64,000 nt of DNA, taken from contig MBPM02000118.1 of the NCBI GenBank assembly GCA_001695595.3, positions 110,178-174,177 of the forward strand. The letters run 5' to 3'. The DNA comes from Plasmopara viticola (Eukaryota > Oomycota > Peronosporomycetes > Peronosporales > Peronosporaceae). Of the stretch, positions 44,088 through 56,321 are shown in pieces. A program made the translations under genes and the position numbers. The notes beneath the pieces were generated by a model that saw only the letters and a list, made by a program, of their open reading frames with translations, was not told the DNA's origin and did not search any database. The first letter of the stretch is position 1, and every line of letters starts with the position of its first letter.

Positions 44088-44397
44088 CATTGTGCTATCA
44101 TTTGCTCTTTTTTGGTCACTCAATCTTCACTTTTGGTTAGAAGGCGCTCTCTTTAGGGACTTTATGCTCGCGTTCCAAACAATGTTAGTCTTCGCTTTGA
44201 TTTGTAATCGTGACAATATCTGCATACGCGCTCGATAAAAAAAGAAATATCGCTATTCTCAAGCGCTTCTATTCTAGAAGAATGTGAAGAGAGTAAGAAT
44301 ACCAATGGTGTAGTTTTCTGCTCTCGTCTTTCGTGCGTGTGAGTATAAGATGTACGTGTGTTGATGTGACTGTTTGGTAGGTTGTCTACTTAAGCCT

Positions 44398-44470
44398 TCC
44401 CATATAGTCTAGGCGGTTAGGATAGCTGGCTTTCACCCAGCAGACCCGGGTTCGAGTCCCGGTGTGGGAA
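44398..44470 (+). tRNA. tRNA-Glu(UUC), right copy 25
   Basis: Consensus. Anticodon 44432-44434; T6 44491-44496. Confidence 0.98.
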
Positions 44471-44778
44471 CATTGTGCTATCATTTGCTCTTTTTTGGTC
44501 ACTCAATCTTCACTTTTGGTTAGAAGGCGCTCTCTTTAGGGACTTTATGCTCGCGTTCCAAACAATGTTAGTCTTCGCTTTGATTTATAATCGTGACAAT
44601 ATCTGCATACGCGCTCGATAAAAAAAGAAATATCGCTATCTCAAGCGCTTCTATTCTAGAAGAATGTGAAGAGAGCAAGAATACCAATGGTGTAGTTTTC
44701 TGCTCTCGTCTTTCGTGCGTGTGAGTATAAGATGTACGTGTGTTGATGTAACTGTTTGGTAGGTTGTCTCTTAAGCCT

Positions 44779-44851
44779 TCCCATATAGTCTAGGCGGTTA
44801 GGATAGCTGGCTTTCACCCAGCAGACCCGGGTTCGAGTCCCGGTGTGGGAA
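44779..44851 (+). tRNA. tRNA-Glu(UUC), right copy 26
   Basis: Consensus. Anticodon 44813-44815; T6 44872-44877. Confidence 0.98.
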
Positions 44852-45162
44852 CATTGTGCTATCATTTGCTCTTTTTTGGTCACTCAATCTTCACTTTTGG
44901 TTAGAAGGCGCTCTCTTTAGGGACTTTATGCTCGCGTTCCAAACAATGTTAGTCTTCGCTTTGATTTATAATCGTGACAATATCTGCATACGCGCTCGAT
45001 AAAAAAAGAAATATCGCTATTCTCAAGCGCTTCTATTCTAGAAGAATGTGAAGAGAGTAAGAATATTAATGGTGTAGTTTTCTGCTCTCGTCGTTTCGTG
45101 CGTGTGAGTATAAGATGTACGTGTGTTGATGTGACTGTTTGGTAGGTTGTCTACTTAAGCCT

Positions 45163-45235
45163 TCCCATATAGTCTAGGCGGTTAGGATAGCTGGCTTTCA
45201 CCCAGCAGACCCGGGTTCGAGTCCCGGTGTGGGAA
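45163..45235 (+). tRNA. tRNA-Glu(UUC), right copy 27
   Basis: Consensus. Anticodon 45197-45199; T6 45256-45261. Confidence 0.98.
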
Positions 45236-45545
45236 CATTGTGCTATCATTTGCTCTTTTTTGGTCACTCAATCTTCACTTTTGGTTAGAAGGCGCTCTCT
45301 TTAGGGACTTTATGCTCGCGTTCCAAACAATGTTAGTCTTCGCTTTGATTTATAATCGTGACAATATCTGCATACGCGCTCGATAAAAAAAGAAATATCG
45401 CTATTCTCAAGCGCTTCTATTCTAGAAGAATGTGAAGAGAGCAAGAATACCAATGGTGTAGTTTTCTGCTCTCGTCTTTCGTGCGTGTGAGTATAGGATG
45501 TACGTGTGTTGATGTGACTGTTTGGTAGGTTGTCTACTTAAGCCT

Positions 45546-45618
45546 TCCCATATAGTCTAGGCGGTTAGGATAGCTGGCTTTCACCCAGCAGACCCGGGTT
45601 CGAGTCCCGGTGTGGGAA
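45546..45618 (+). tRNA. tRNA-Glu(UUC), right copy 28
   Basis: Consensus. Anticodon 45580-45582; T6 45639-45644. Confidence 0.98.
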
Positions 45619-45927
45619 CATTGTGCTATCATTTGCTCTTTTTTGGTCACTCAATCTTCACTTTTGGTTAGAAGGCGCTCTCTTTAGGGACTTTATGCTC
45701 GCGTTCCAAACAATGTTAGTCTTCGCTTTGATTTGTAATCGTGACAATATCTGCATACTTGCTCGATAAAAAAAGAAATATCGCTATCCTCCAGCGCTTC
45801 TATTCTAGAATAATGTAAAGAGAGTAAGAATATTAATTGTGTAGTTTTCTGCTCTCATCGTTCGTGCGTGTGAGTATAAGATGTACGTGTGTTGATGTGA
45901 CTGTTTGGTAGGTTGTCTCTTAAGCCT

Positions 45928-46000
45928 TCCCATATAGTCTAGGCGGTTAGGATAGCTGGCTTTCACCCAGCAGACCCGGGTTCGAGTCCCGGTGTGGGAA
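45928..46000 (+). tRNA. tRNA-Glu(UUC), right copy 29
   Basis: Consensus. Anticodon 45962-45964; T6 46021-46026. Confidence 0.98.
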
Positions 46001-46311
46001 CATTGTGCTATCATTTGCTCTTTTTTGGTCACTCAATCTTCACTTTTGGTTAGAAGGCGCTCTCTTTAGGGACTTTATGCTCGCGTTCCAAACAATGTTA
46101 GTCTTCGCTTTGATTTATAATCGTGACAATACCTGCATACGCGCTCGACAAAAAAAAAAAATATCGCTATCCTCAAGCGCTTCTATTCTAGAAGAATGTG
46201 AAGAGAGCAAGAATACCAATGGTGTAGTTTTCTGCTCTCGTCTTTCGTGCGTGTGAGTATAGGATGTACGTGTGTTGATGTGACTGTTTGGTAGGTTGTC
46301 TACTTAAGCCT

Positions 46312-46384
46312 TCCCATATAGTCTAGGCGGTTAGGATAGCTGGCTTTCACCCAGCAGACCCGGGTTCGAGTCCCGGTGTGGGAA
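46312..46384 (+). tRNA. tRNA-Glu(UUC), right copy 30
   Basis: Consensus. Anticodon 46346-46348; T6 46405-46410. Confidence 0.98.
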
Positions 46385-46695
46385 CATTGTGCTATCATTT
46401 GCTCTTTTTTGGTCACTCAATCTTCACTTTTGGTTAGAAGGCGCTCTCTTTAGGGACTTTATGCTCGCGTTCCAAACAATGTTAGTCTTCGCTTTGATTT
46501 ATAATCGTGACAATATCTGCATACGCGCTCGATAAAAAAAAAGAAATATCGCTATCCTCAAGCGCTTCTATTCTAGAAGAATGTGAAGAGAGTAAGAATA
46601 TTAATGGTGTAGTTTTCTGCTCTCGTCTTCGTGCGTGTGAGTATAAGATGTACGTGTGTTGATGTGACTGTTTGGTAGGTTGTCTACTTAAGCCT

Positions 46696-46768
46696 TCCCA
46701 TATAGTCTAGGCGGTTAGGATAGCTGGCTTTCACCCAGCAGACCCGGGTTCGAGTCCCGGTGTGGGAA
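46696..46768 (+). tRNA. tRNA-Glu(UUC), right copy 31
   Basis: Consensus. Anticodon 46730-46732; T6 46789-46794. Confidence 0.98.
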
Positions 46769-47076
46769 CATTGTGCTATCATTTGCTCTTTTTTGGTCAC
46801 TCAATCTTCACTTTTGGTTAGAAGGCGCTCTCTTTAGGGACTTTATGCTCGCGTTCCAAACAATGTTAGTCTTCGCTTTGATTTTAATCGTGACAATATC
46901 TGCATACGCGCTCGATAAAAAAAGAAATATCGCTATCCTCAAGCGCTTCTATTCTAGAAGAATGTGAAGAGAGTAAGAATATTAATGGTGTAGTTTTCTG
47001 CTCTCGTCGTTCGTGCGTGTGAGTATAAGATGTACGTGTGTTGATGTGACTGTTTGGTAGGTTGTCTCTTAAGCCT

Positions 47077-47149
47077 TCCCATATAGTCTAGGCGGTTAGG
47101 ATAGCTGGCTTTCACCCAGCAGACCCGGGTTCGAGTCCCGGTGTGGGAA
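47077..47149 (+). tRNA. tRNA-Glu(UUC), right copy 32
   Basis: Consensus. Anticodon 47111-47113; T6 47170-47175. Confidence 0.98.
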
Positions 47150-47458
47150 CATTGTGCTATCATTTGCTCTTTTTTGGTCACTCAATCTTCACTTTTGGTT
47201 AGAAGGCGCTCTCTTTAGGGACTTTATGCTCGCGTTCCAAACAATGTTAGTCTTCGCTTTGATTTATAATCGTGACAATATCTGCATACGCGCTCGATAA
47301 AAAAAGAAATATCGCTATCTCAAGCGCTTCTATTCTAGAAGAATGTGAAGAGAGCAAGAATACCAATGGTGTAGTTTTCTGCTCTCGTCTTTCGTGCGTG
47401 TGAGTATAAGATGTACGTGTGTTGATGTGACTGTTTGGTAGGTTGTCTACTTAAGCCT

Positions 47459-47531
47459 TCCCATATAGTCTAGGCGGTTAGGATAGCTGGCTTTCACCCA
47501 GCAGACCCGGGTTCGAGTCCCGGTGTGGGAA
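47459..47531 (+). tRNA. tRNA-Glu(UUC), right copy 33
   Basis: Consensus. Anticodon 47493-47495; T6 47552-47557. Confidence 0.98.
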
Positions 47532-47840
47532 CATTGTGCTATCATTTGCTCTTTTTTGGTCACTCAATCTTCACTTTTGGTTAGAAGGCGCTCTCTTTAG
47601 GGACTTTATGCTCGCGTTCCAAACAATGTTAGTCTTCGCTTTGATTTATAATCGTGACAATATCTGCATACGCGCTCGATAAAAAAAGAAATATCGCTAT
47701 TCTCAAGCGCTTCTATTCTAGAAGAATGTGAAGAGAGCAAGAATATTAATGGTGTAGTTTTCTGCTCTCGTCTTTCGTGCGTGTGAGTATAAGATGTACG
47801 TGTGTTGATGTGACTGTTTGGTAGGTTGTCTCTTAAGCCT

Positions 47841-47913
47841 TCCCATATAGTCTAGGCGGTTAGGATAGCTGGCTTTCACCCAGCAGACCCGGGTTCGAGT
47901 CCCGGTGTGGGAA
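47841..47913 (+). tRNA. tRNA-Glu(UUC), right copy 34
   Basis: Consensus. Anticodon 47875-47877; T6 47934-47939. Confidence 0.98.
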
Positions 47914-48223
47914 CATTGTGCTATCATTTGCTCTTTTTTGGTCACTCAATCTTCACTTTTGGTTAGAAGGCGCTCTCTTTAGGGACTTTATGCTCGCGTT
48001 CCAAACAATGTTAGTCTTCGCTTTGATTTATAATCGTGACAATATCTGCATACGCGCTCGATAAAAAAAGAAATATCGCTATTCTCAAGCGCTTCTATTC
48101 TAGAAGAATGTGAAGAGAGTAAGAATATTAATGGTGTAATTTTCTGCTCTCGTCGTTTCGTGCGTGTGAGTATAAGATGTACGTGTGTTGATGTGACTGT
48201 TTGGTAGGTTGTCTCTTAAGCCT

Positions 48224-48296
48224 TCCCATATAGTCTAGGCGGTTAGGATAGCTGGCTTTCACCCAGCAGACCCGGGTTCGAGTCCCGGTGTGGGAA
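48224..48296 (+). tRNA. tRNA-Glu(UUC), right copy 35
   Basis: Consensus. Anticodon 48258-48260; T6 48317-48322. Confidence 0.98.
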
Positions 48297-48606
48297 CATT
48301 GTGCTATCATTTGCTCTTTTTTGGTCACTCAATCTTCACTTTTGGTTAGAAGGCGCTCTCTTTAGGGACTTTATGCTCGCGTTCCAAACAATGTTAGTCT
48401 TCGCTTTGATTTATAATCGTGACAATATCTGCATACGCGCTCGATAAAAAAAGAAATATCGCTATTCTCAAGCGCTTCTATTCTAGAAGAATGTGAAGAG
48501 AGTAAGAATATTAATGGTGTAGTTTTCTGCTCTCGTCTTTCGTGCGTGTGAGTATAAGATGTACGTGTGTTGATGTGACTGTTTGGTAGGTTGTCTACTT
48601 AAGCCT

Positions 48607-48679
48607 TCCCATATAGTCTAGGCGGTTAGGATAGCTGGCTTTCACCCAGCAGACCCGGGTTCGAGTCCCGGTGTGGGAA
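48607..48679 (+). tRNA. tRNA-Glu(UUC), right copy 36
   Basis: Consensus. Anticodon 48641-48643; T6 48700-48705. Confidence 0.98.
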
Positions 48680-48989
48680 CATTGTGCTATCATTTGCTCT
48701 TTTTTGGTCACTCAATCTTCACTTTTGGTTAGAAGGCGCTCTCTTTAGGGACTTTATGCTCGCGTTCCAAACAATGTTAGTCTTCGCTTTGATTTATAAT
48801 CGTGACAATATCTGCATACGCGCTCGATAAAAAAAGAAATATCGCTATCCTCAAGCGCTTCTATTCTAGAAGAATGTGAAGAGAGTAAGAATATTAATGG
48901 TGTAGTTTTCTGCTCTCGTCGTTCGTGCGTGTGAGTATAAGATGTACGTGTGTTGATGTGACTGTTTGGTAGGTTGTCTACTTAAGCCT

Positions 48990-49062
48990 TCCCATATAGT
49001 CTAGGCGGTTAGGATAGCTGGCTTTCACCCAGCAGACCCGGGTTCGAGTCCCGGTGTGGGAA
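48990..49062 (+). tRNA. tRNA-Glu(UUC), right copy 37
   Basis: Consensus. Anticodon 49024-49026; T6 49083-49088. Confidence 0.98.
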
Positions 49063-49372
49063 CATTGTGCTATCATTTGCTCTTTTTTGGTCACTCAATC
49101 TTCACTTTTGGTTAGAAGGCGCTCTCTTTAGGGACTTTATGCTCGCGTTCCAAACAATGTTAGTCTTCGCTTTGATTTATAATCGTGACAATATCTGCAT
49201 ACGCGCTCGATAAAAAAAAGAAATATCGCTATCTCAAGCGCTTCTATTCTAGAAGAATGTGAAGAGAGTAAGAATATTAATGGTGTAGTTTTCTGCTCTC
49301 GTCTTTCGTGCGTGTGAGTATAAGATGTACGTGTGTTGATGTGACTGTTTGGTAGGTTGTCTACTTAAGCCT

Positions 49373-49445
49373 TCCCATATAGTCTAGGCGGTTAGGATAG
49401 CTGGCTTTCACCCAGCAGACCCGGGTTCGAGTCCCGGTGTGGGAA
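49373..49445 (+). tRNA. tRNA-Glu(UUC), right copy 38
   Basis: Consensus. Anticodon 49407-49409; T6 49466-49471. Confidence 0.98.
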
Positions 49446-49753
49446 CATTGTGCTATCATTTGCTCTTTTTTGGTCACTCAATCTTCACTTTTGGTTAGAA
49501 GGCGCTCTCTTTAGGGACTTTATGCTCGCGTTCCAAACAATGTTAGTCTTCGCTTTGATTTTTAATCGCGACAATATCTGCATACGCGCTCGATAAAAAA
49601 AGAAATATCGCTATTCTCAAGCGCTTCTATTCTAGAAGAATGTAAAGAGAGCAAGAATACCAATGGTGTAGTTTTCTGCTCTCGTTTCGTGCGTGTGAGT
49701 ATAAGATGTACGTGTGTTGATGTGACTGTTTGGTAGGTTGTCTACTTAAGCCT

Positions 49754-49826
49754 TCCCATATAGTCTAGGCGGTTAGGATAGCTGGCTTTCACCCAGCAGA
49801 CCCGGGTTCGAGTCCCGGTGTGGGAA
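49754..49826 (+). tRNA. tRNA-Glu(UUC), right copy 39
   Basis: Consensus. Anticodon 49788-49790; T6 49847-49852. Flanked on both sides by spacers with the rarer TTTTTAATCGCGAC variant. Confidence 0.98.
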
Positions 49827-50134
49827 CATTGTGCTATCATTTGCTCTTTTTTGGTCACTCAATCTTCACTTTTGGTTAGAAGGCGCTCTCTTTAGGGACT
49901 TTATGCTCGCGTTCCAAACAATGTTAGTCTTCGCTTTGATTTTTAATCGCGACAATATCTGCATACGCGCTCGATAAAAAAAGAAATATCGCTATTCTCA
50001 AGCGCTTCTATTCTAGAAGAATGTGAAGAGAGCAAGAATAAATGGTGTAGTTTTCTGCTCTCGTCTTTCGTGCGTGTGAGTATAAGATGTACGTGTGTTG
50101 ATGTGACTGTTTGGTAGGTTGTCTACTTAAGCCT

Positions 50135-50207
50135 TCCCATATAGTCTAGGCGGTTAGGATAGCTGGCTTTCACCCAGCAGACCCGGGTTCGAGTCCCGGT
50201 GTGGGAA
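50135..50207 (+). tRNA. tRNA-Glu(UUC), right copy 40
   Basis: Consensus. Anticodon 50169-50171; T6 50228-50233. Confidence 0.98.
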
Positions 50208-50518
50208 CATTGTGCTATCATTTGCTCTTTTTTGGTCACTCAATCTTCACTTTTGGTTAGAAGGCGCTCTCTTTAGGGACTTTATGCTCGCGTTCCAAAC
50301 AATGTTAGTCTTCGCTTTGATTTATAATCGTGACAATATCTGCATACGCGCTCGATAAAAAAAAAGAAATATCGCTATTCTCAAGCGCTTCTATTCTAGA
50401 AGAATGTGAAGAGAGCAAGAATACCAATGGTGTAGTTTTCTGCTCTCGTCTTTCGTGCGTGTGAGTATAAGATGTACGTGTGTTGATGTGACTGTTTGGT
50501 AGGTTGTCTCTTAAGCCT

Positions 50519-50591
50519 TCCCATATAGTCTAGGCGGTTAGGATAGCTGGCTTTCACCCAGCAGACCCGGGTTCGAGTCCCGGTGTGGGAA
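50519..50591 (+). tRNA. tRNA-Glu(UUC), right copy 41
   Basis: Consensus. Anticodon 50553-50555; T6 50612-50617. Confidence 0.98.
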
Positions 50592-50900
50592 CATTGTGCT
50601 ATCATTTGCTCTTTTTTGGTCACTCAATCTTCACTTTTGGTTAGAAGGCGCTCTCTTTAGGGACTTTATGCTCGCGTTCCAAACAATGTTAGTCTTCGCT
50701 TTGATTTTAATCGTGACAATATCTGCATACTTGCTCAATAAAAAAAAAGAAATATCGCTATCCTCAAGCGCTTCTATTCTAGAAGAATGTGAAGAGAGTA
50801 AGAATATTAATGGTGTAGTTTTCTGCTCTCGTCGTTCGTGCGTGTGAGTATAAGATGTACGTGTGTTGATGTGACTGTTTGGTAGGTTGTCTCTAAGCCT

Positions 50901-50973
50901 TCCCATATAGTCTAGGCGGTTAGGATAGCTGGCTTTCACCCAGCAGACCCGGGTTCGAGTCCCGGTGTGGGAA
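50901..50973 (+). tRNA. tRNA-Glu(UUC), right copy 42
   Basis: Consensus. Anticodon 50935-50937; short trailer, T6 50993-50998. Confidence 0.98.
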
Positions 50974-51283
50974 CATTGTGCTATATTTGCTCTTTTTTGG
51001 TCACTCAATCTTCACTTTTGGTTAGAAGGCGCTCTCTTTAGGGACTTTATGCTCGCGTTCCAAACAATGTTAGTCTTCGCTTTGATTTATAATCGTGACA
51101 ATACCTGCATACGCGCTCGATAAAAAAAAGAAATATCGCTATCCTCAAGCGCTTCTATTCTAGAAGAATGTGAAGAGAGCAAGAATATTAATGGTGTAGT
51201 TTTCTGCTCTCGTCTTTCGTGCGTGTGAGTATAAGATGTACGTGTGTTGATGTGACTGTTTGGTAGGTTGTCTCCTCAAGCCT

Positions 51284-51356
51284 TCCCATATAGTCTAGGC
51301 GGTTAGGATAGCTGGCTTTCACCCAGCAGACCCGGGTTCGAGTCCCGGTGTGGGAA
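51284..51356 (+). tRNA. tRNA-Glu(UUC), right copy 43
   Basis: Consensus. Anticodon 51318-51320; T6 51377-51382. Confidence 0.98.
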
Positions 51357-51666
51357 CATTGTGCTATCATTTGCTCTTTTTTGGTCACTCAATCTTCACT
51401 TTTGGTTAGAAGGCGCTCTCTTTAGGGACTTTATGCTCGCGTTCCAAACAATGTTAGTCTTCGCTTTGATTTATAATCGTGACAATATCTGCATACGCGC
51501 TCGATAAAAAAAAGAAATATCGCTATCCTCAAGCGCTTCTATTCTAGAAGAATGTGAAGAGAGCAAGAATATTAATGGTGTAGTTTTCTGCTCTCGTCGT
51601 TCGTGCGTGTGAGTATAAGATGTACGTGTGTTGATGTGACTGTTTGGTAGGTTGTCTCTTAAGCCT

Positions 51667-51739
51667 TCCCATATAGTCTAGGCGGTTAGGATAGCTGGCT
51701 TTCACCCAGCAGACCCGGGTTCGAGTCCCGGTGTGGGAA
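51667..51739 (+). tRNA. tRNA-Glu(UUC), right copy 44
   Basis: Consensus. Anticodon 51701-51703; short trailer, T6 51759-51764. Confidence 0.98.
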
Positions 51740-52045
51740 CATTGTGCTATATTTGCTCTTTTTTGGTCACTCAATCTTCATTTTGGTTAGAAGGCGCTCT
51801 CTTTAGGGACTTTATGCTCGCGTTCCAAACAATGTTAGTCTTCGCTTTGATTTTAATCGTGACAATATCTGCATACGCGCTCGATAAAAAAAGAAATATC
51901 GCTATTCTCAAGCGCTTCTATTCTAGAAGAATGTAAAGAGAGCAAGAATACCAATGGTGTAGTTTTCTGCTCTCGTCTTTCGTGCGTGTGAGTATAAGAT
52001 GTACGTGTGTTGATGTGACTGTTTGGTAGGTTGTCTCTTAAGCCT

Positions 52046-52118
52046 TCCCATATAGTCTAGGCGGTTAGGATAGCTGGCTTTCACCCAGCAGACCCGGGTT
52101 CGAGTCCCGGTGTGGGAA
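52046..52118 (+). tRNA. tRNA-Glu(UUC), right copy 45
   Basis: Consensus. Anticodon 52080-52082; T6 52139-52144. Confidence 0.98.
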
Positions 52119-52428
52119 CATTGTGCTATCATTTGCTCTTTTTTGGTCACTCAATCTTCACTTTTGGTTAGAAGGCGCTCTCTTTAGGGACTTTATGCTC
52201 GCGTTCCAAACAATGTTAGTCTTCGCTTTGATTTATAATCGTGACAATATCTGCATACGCGCTCGATAAAAAAAGAAATATCGCTATTCTCAAGCGCTTC
52301 TATTCTAGAAGAATGTGAAGAGAGCAAGAATATTAATGGTGTAGTTTTCTGCTCTCGTCTTTCGTGCGTGTGAGTATAAGATGTACGTGTGTTGATGTGA
52401 CTGTTTGGTAGGTTGTCTACTTAAGCCT

Positions 52429-52501
52429 TCCCATATAGTCTAGGCGGTTAGGATAGCTGGCTTTCACCCAGCAGACCCGGGTTCGAGTCCCGGTGTGGGA
52501 A
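52429..52501 (+). tRNA. tRNA-Glu(UUC), right copy 46
   Basis: Consensus. Anticodon 52463-52465; short trailer, T6 52521-52526. Confidence 0.98.
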
Positions 52502-52809
52502 CATTGTGCTATATTTGCTCTTTTTTGGTCACTCAATCTTCACTTTTGGTTAGAAGGCGCTCTCTTTAGGGACTTTATGCTCGCGTTCCAAACAATGTTA
52601 GTCTTCGCTTTGATTTATAATCGTGACAATATCTGCATACGCGCTCGATAAAAAAAAAGAAATATCGCTATCCTCAAGCGCTTCTATTCTAGAAGAATGT
52701 GAAGAGAGTAAGAATATTAATGGTGTAGTTTTCTGCTCTCGTCGTTCGTGCGTGTGAGTATAAGATGTACGTGTGTTGATGTGACTGTTTGGTAGGTTGT
52801 CTTAAGCCT

Positions 52810-52882
52810 TCCCATATAGTCTAGGCGGTTAGGATAGCTGGCTTTCACCCAGCAGACCCGGGTTCGAGTCCCGGTGTGGGAA
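52810..52882 (+). tRNA. tRNA-Glu(UUC), right copy 47
   Basis: Consensus. Anticodon 52844-52846; T6 52903-52908. Confidence 0.98.
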
Positions 52883-53192
52883 CATTGTGCTATCATTTGC
52901 TCTTTTTTGGTCACTCAATCTTCACTTTTGGTTAGAAGGCGCTCTCTTTAGGGACTTTATGCTCGCGTTCCAAACAATGTTAGTCTTCGCTTTGATTTAT
53001 AATCGTGACAATATCTGCATACGCGCTCGATAAAAAAAGAAATATCGCTATTCTCAAGCGCTTCTATTCTAGAAGAATGTGAAGAGAGCAAGAATACCAA
53101 TGGTGTAGTTTTCTGCTCTCGTCTTTCGTGCGTGTGAGTATAAGATGTACGTGTGTTGATGTGACTGTTTGGTAGGTTGTCTACTTAAGCCT

Positions 53193-53265
53193 TCCCATAT
53201 AGTCTAGGCGGTTAGGATAGCTGGCTTTCACCCAGCAGACCCGGGTTCGAGTCCCGGTGTGGGAA
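53193..53265 (+). tRNA. tRNA-Glu(UUC), right copy 48
   Basis: Consensus. Anticodon 53227-53229; T6 53286-53291. Confidence 0.98.
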
Positions 53266-53573
53266 CATTGTGCTATCATTTGCTCTTTTTTGGTCACTCA
53301 ATCTTCACTTTTGGTTAGAAGGCGCTCTCTTTAGGGACTTTATGCTCGCGTTCCAAACAATGTTAGTCTTCGCTTTGATTTATAATCGTGACAATATCTG
53401 CATACGCGCTCGATAAAAAAAAGAAATATCGCTATTCCAAGCGCTTTATTCTAGAAGAATGTGAAGAGAGTAAGAATATTAATTGTGTATTTTCTGCTCT
53501 CGTCGTTCGTGCGTGTGAGTATAAGATGTACGTGTGTTGATGTGACTGTTTGGTAGGTTGTCTACTTAAGCCT

Positions 53574-53646
53574 TCCCATATAGTCTAGGCGGTTAGGATA
53601 GCTGGCTTTCACCCAGCAGACCCGGGTTCGAGTCCCGGTGTGGGAA
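53574..53646 (+). tRNA. tRNA-Glu(UUC), right copy 49
   Basis: Consensus. Anticodon 53608-53610; short trailer, T6 53666-53671. Confidence 0.98.
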
Positions 53647-53955
53647 CATTGTGCTATATTTGCTCTTTTTTGGTCACTCAATCTTCACTTTTGGTTAGAA
53701 GGCGCTCTCTTTAGGGACTTTATGCTCGCGTTCCAAACAATGTTAGTCTTCGCTTTGATTTATAATCGTGACAATATCTGCATACGCGCTCGATAAAAAA
53801 AGAAATATCGCTATTCTCAAGCGCTTCTATTCTAGAAGAATGTGAAGAGAGCAAGAATATTAATGGTGTAGTTTTCTGCTCTCGTCGTTCGTGCGTGTGA
53901 GTATAAGATGTACGTGTGTTGATGTGACTGTTTGGTAGGTTGTCTACTTAAGCCT

Positions 53956-54028
53956 TCCCATATAGTCTAGGCGGTTAGGATAGCTGGCTTTCACCCAGCA
54001 GACCCGGGTTCGAGTCCCGGTGTGGGAA
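53956..54028 (+). tRNA. tRNA-Glu(UUC), right copy 50
   Basis: Consensus. Anticodon 53990-53992; short trailer, T6 54048-54053. Confidence 0.98.
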
Positions 54029-54334
54029 CATTGTGCTATATTTGCTCTTTTTTGGTCACTCAATCTTCACTTTTGGTTAGAAGGCGCTCTCTTTAGGGAC
54101 TTTATGCTCGCGTTCCAAACAATGTTAGTCTTCGCTTTGATTTTAATCGTGACAATATCTGCATACGCGCTCGATAAAAAAAGAAATATCGCTATTCTCA
54201 AGCGCTTCTATTCTAGAAGAATGTAAGAGAGCAAGAATATTAATGGTGTAGTTTTCTGCTCTCGTCTTTCGTGCGTGTGAGTATAAGATGTACGTGTGTT
54301 GATGTGACTGTTTGGTAGGTTGTCTACTAAGCCT

Positions 54335-54407
54335 TCCCATATAGTCTAGGCGGTTAGGATAGCTGGCTTTCACCCAGCAGACCCGGGTTCGAGTCCCGGT
54401 GTGGGAA
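54335..54407 (+). tRNA. tRNA-Glu(UUC), right copy 51
   Basis: Consensus. Anticodon 54369-54371; short trailer, T6 54427-54432. Confidence 0.98.
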
Positions 54408-54716
54408 CATTGTGCTATATTTGCTCTTTTTTGGTCACTCAATCTTCACTTTTGGTTAGAAGGCGCTCTCTTTAGGGACTTTATGCTCGCGTTCCAAACA
54501 ATGTTAGTCTTCGCTTTGATTTATAATCGTGACAATATCTGCATACGCGCTCGATAAAAAAAAGAAATATCGCTATTCCAAGCGCTTCTATTCTAGAAGA
54601 ATGTGAAGAGAGTAAGAATATTAATGGTGTAGTTTTCTGCTCTCGTCTTTCGTGCGTGTGAGTATAAGATGTACGTGTGTTGATGTGACTGTTTGGTAGG
54701 TTGTCTACTTAAGCCT

Positions 54717-54789
54717 TCCCATATAGTCTAGGCGGTTAGGATAGCTGGCTTTCACCCAGCAGACCCGGGTTCGAGTCCCGGTGTGGGAA
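54717..54789 (+). tRNA. tRNA-Glu(UUC), right copy 52
   Basis: Consensus. Anticodon 54751-54753; T6 54810-54815. Confidence 0.98.
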
Positions 54790-55100
54790 CATTGTGCTAT
54801 CATTTGCTCTTTTTTGGTCACTCAATCTTCACTTTTGGTTAGAAGGCGCTCTCTTTAGGGACTTTATGCTCGCGTTCCAAACAATGTTAGTCTTCGCTTT
54901 GATTTATAATCGTGACAATATCTGCATACGCGCTCGATAAAAAAAAGAAATATCGCTATTCTCAAGCGCTTCTATTCTAGAAGAATGTGAAGAGAGCAAG
55001 AATATTAATGGTGTAGTTTTCTGCTCTCGTCTTTCGTGCGTGTGAGTATAAGATGTACGTGTGTTGATGTGACTGTTTGGTAGGTTGTCTACTTAAGCCT

Positions 55101-55173
55101 TCCCATATAGTCTAGGCGGTTAGGATAGCTGGCTTTCACCCAGCAGACCCGGGTTCGAGTCCCGGTGTGGGAA
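55101..55173 (+). tRNA. tRNA-Glu(UUC), right copy 53
   Basis: Consensus. Anticodon 55135-55137; T6 55194-55199. Confidence 0.98.
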
Positions 55174-55481
55174 CATTGTGCTATCATTTGCTCTTTTTTG
55201 GTCACTCAATCTTCATTTTGGTTAGAAGGCGCTCTCTTTAGGGACTTTATGCTCGCGTTCCAAACAATGTTAGTCTTCGCTTTGATTTATAATCGTGACA
55301 ATATCTGCATACGCGCTCGATAAAAAAAGAAATATCGCTATTCTCAAGCGCTTCTATTCTAGAAGAATGTGAAGAGAGCAAGAATACCAATGGTGTAGTT
55401 TTCTGCTCTCGTCTTTCGTGCGTGTGAGTATAAGATGTACGTGTGTTGATGTGACTGTTTGGTAGGTTGTCTCTTAAGCCT

Positions 55482-55554
55482 TCCCATATAGTCTAGGCGG
55501 TTAGGATAGCTGGCTTTCACCCAGCAGACCCGGGTTCGAGTCCCGGTGTGGGAA
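55482..55554 (+). tRNA. tRNA-Glu(UUC), right copy 54
   Basis: Consensus. Anticodon 55516-55518; T6 55575-55580. Confidence 0.98.
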
Positions 55555-55865
55555 CATTGTGCTATCATTTGCTCTTTTTTGGTCACTCAATCTTCACTTT
55601 TGGTTAGAAGGCGCTCTCTTTAGGGACTTTATGCTCGCGTTCCAAACAATGTTAGTCTTCGCTTTGATTTAAATCGTGACAATATCTGCATACGCGCTCG
55701 ATAAAAAAAAGAAATATCGCTATTCTCAAGCGCTTCTATTCTAGAAGAATGTGAAGAGAGCAAGAATATTAATGGTGTAGTTTTCTGCTCTCGTCGTTTC
55801 GTGCGTGTGAGTATAAGATGTACGTGTGTTGATGTGACTGTTTGGTAGGTTGTCTACTTAAGCCT

Positions 55866-55938
55866 TCCCATATAGTCTAGGCGGTTAGGATAGCTGGCTT
55901 TCACCCAGCAGACCCGGGTTCGAGTCCCGGTGTGGGAA
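55866..55938 (+). tRNA. tRNA-Glu(UUC), right copy 55
   Basis: Consensus. Anticodon 55900-55902; T6 55959-55964. Confidence 0.98.
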
Positions 55939-56248
55939 CATTGTGCTATCATTTGCTCTTTTTTGGTCACTCAATCTTCACTTTTGGTTAGAAGGCGCTC
56001 TCTTTAGGGACTTTATGCTCGCGTTCCAAACAATGTTAGTCTTCGCTTTGATTTATAATCGTGACAATATCTGCATACTTGCTCGATAAAAAAAGAAATA
56101 TCGCTATTCTCAAGCGCTTCTATTCTAGAAGAATGTGAAGAGAGTAAGAATATTAATGGTGTAGTTTTCTGCTCTCGTCGTTCGTGCGTGTGAGTATAAG
56201 ATGTACGTGTGTTGATGTGACTGTTTGGTAGGTTGTCTACTTAAGCCT

Positions 56249-56321
56249 TCCCATATAGTCTAGGCGGTTAGGATAGCTGGCTTTCACCCAGCAGACCCGG
56301 GTTCGAGTCCCGGTGTGGGAA
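56249..56321 (+). tRNA. tRNA-Glu(UUC), right copy 56
   Basis: Consensus. Anticodon 56283-56285; short trailer, T6 56341-56346. Confidence 0.98.
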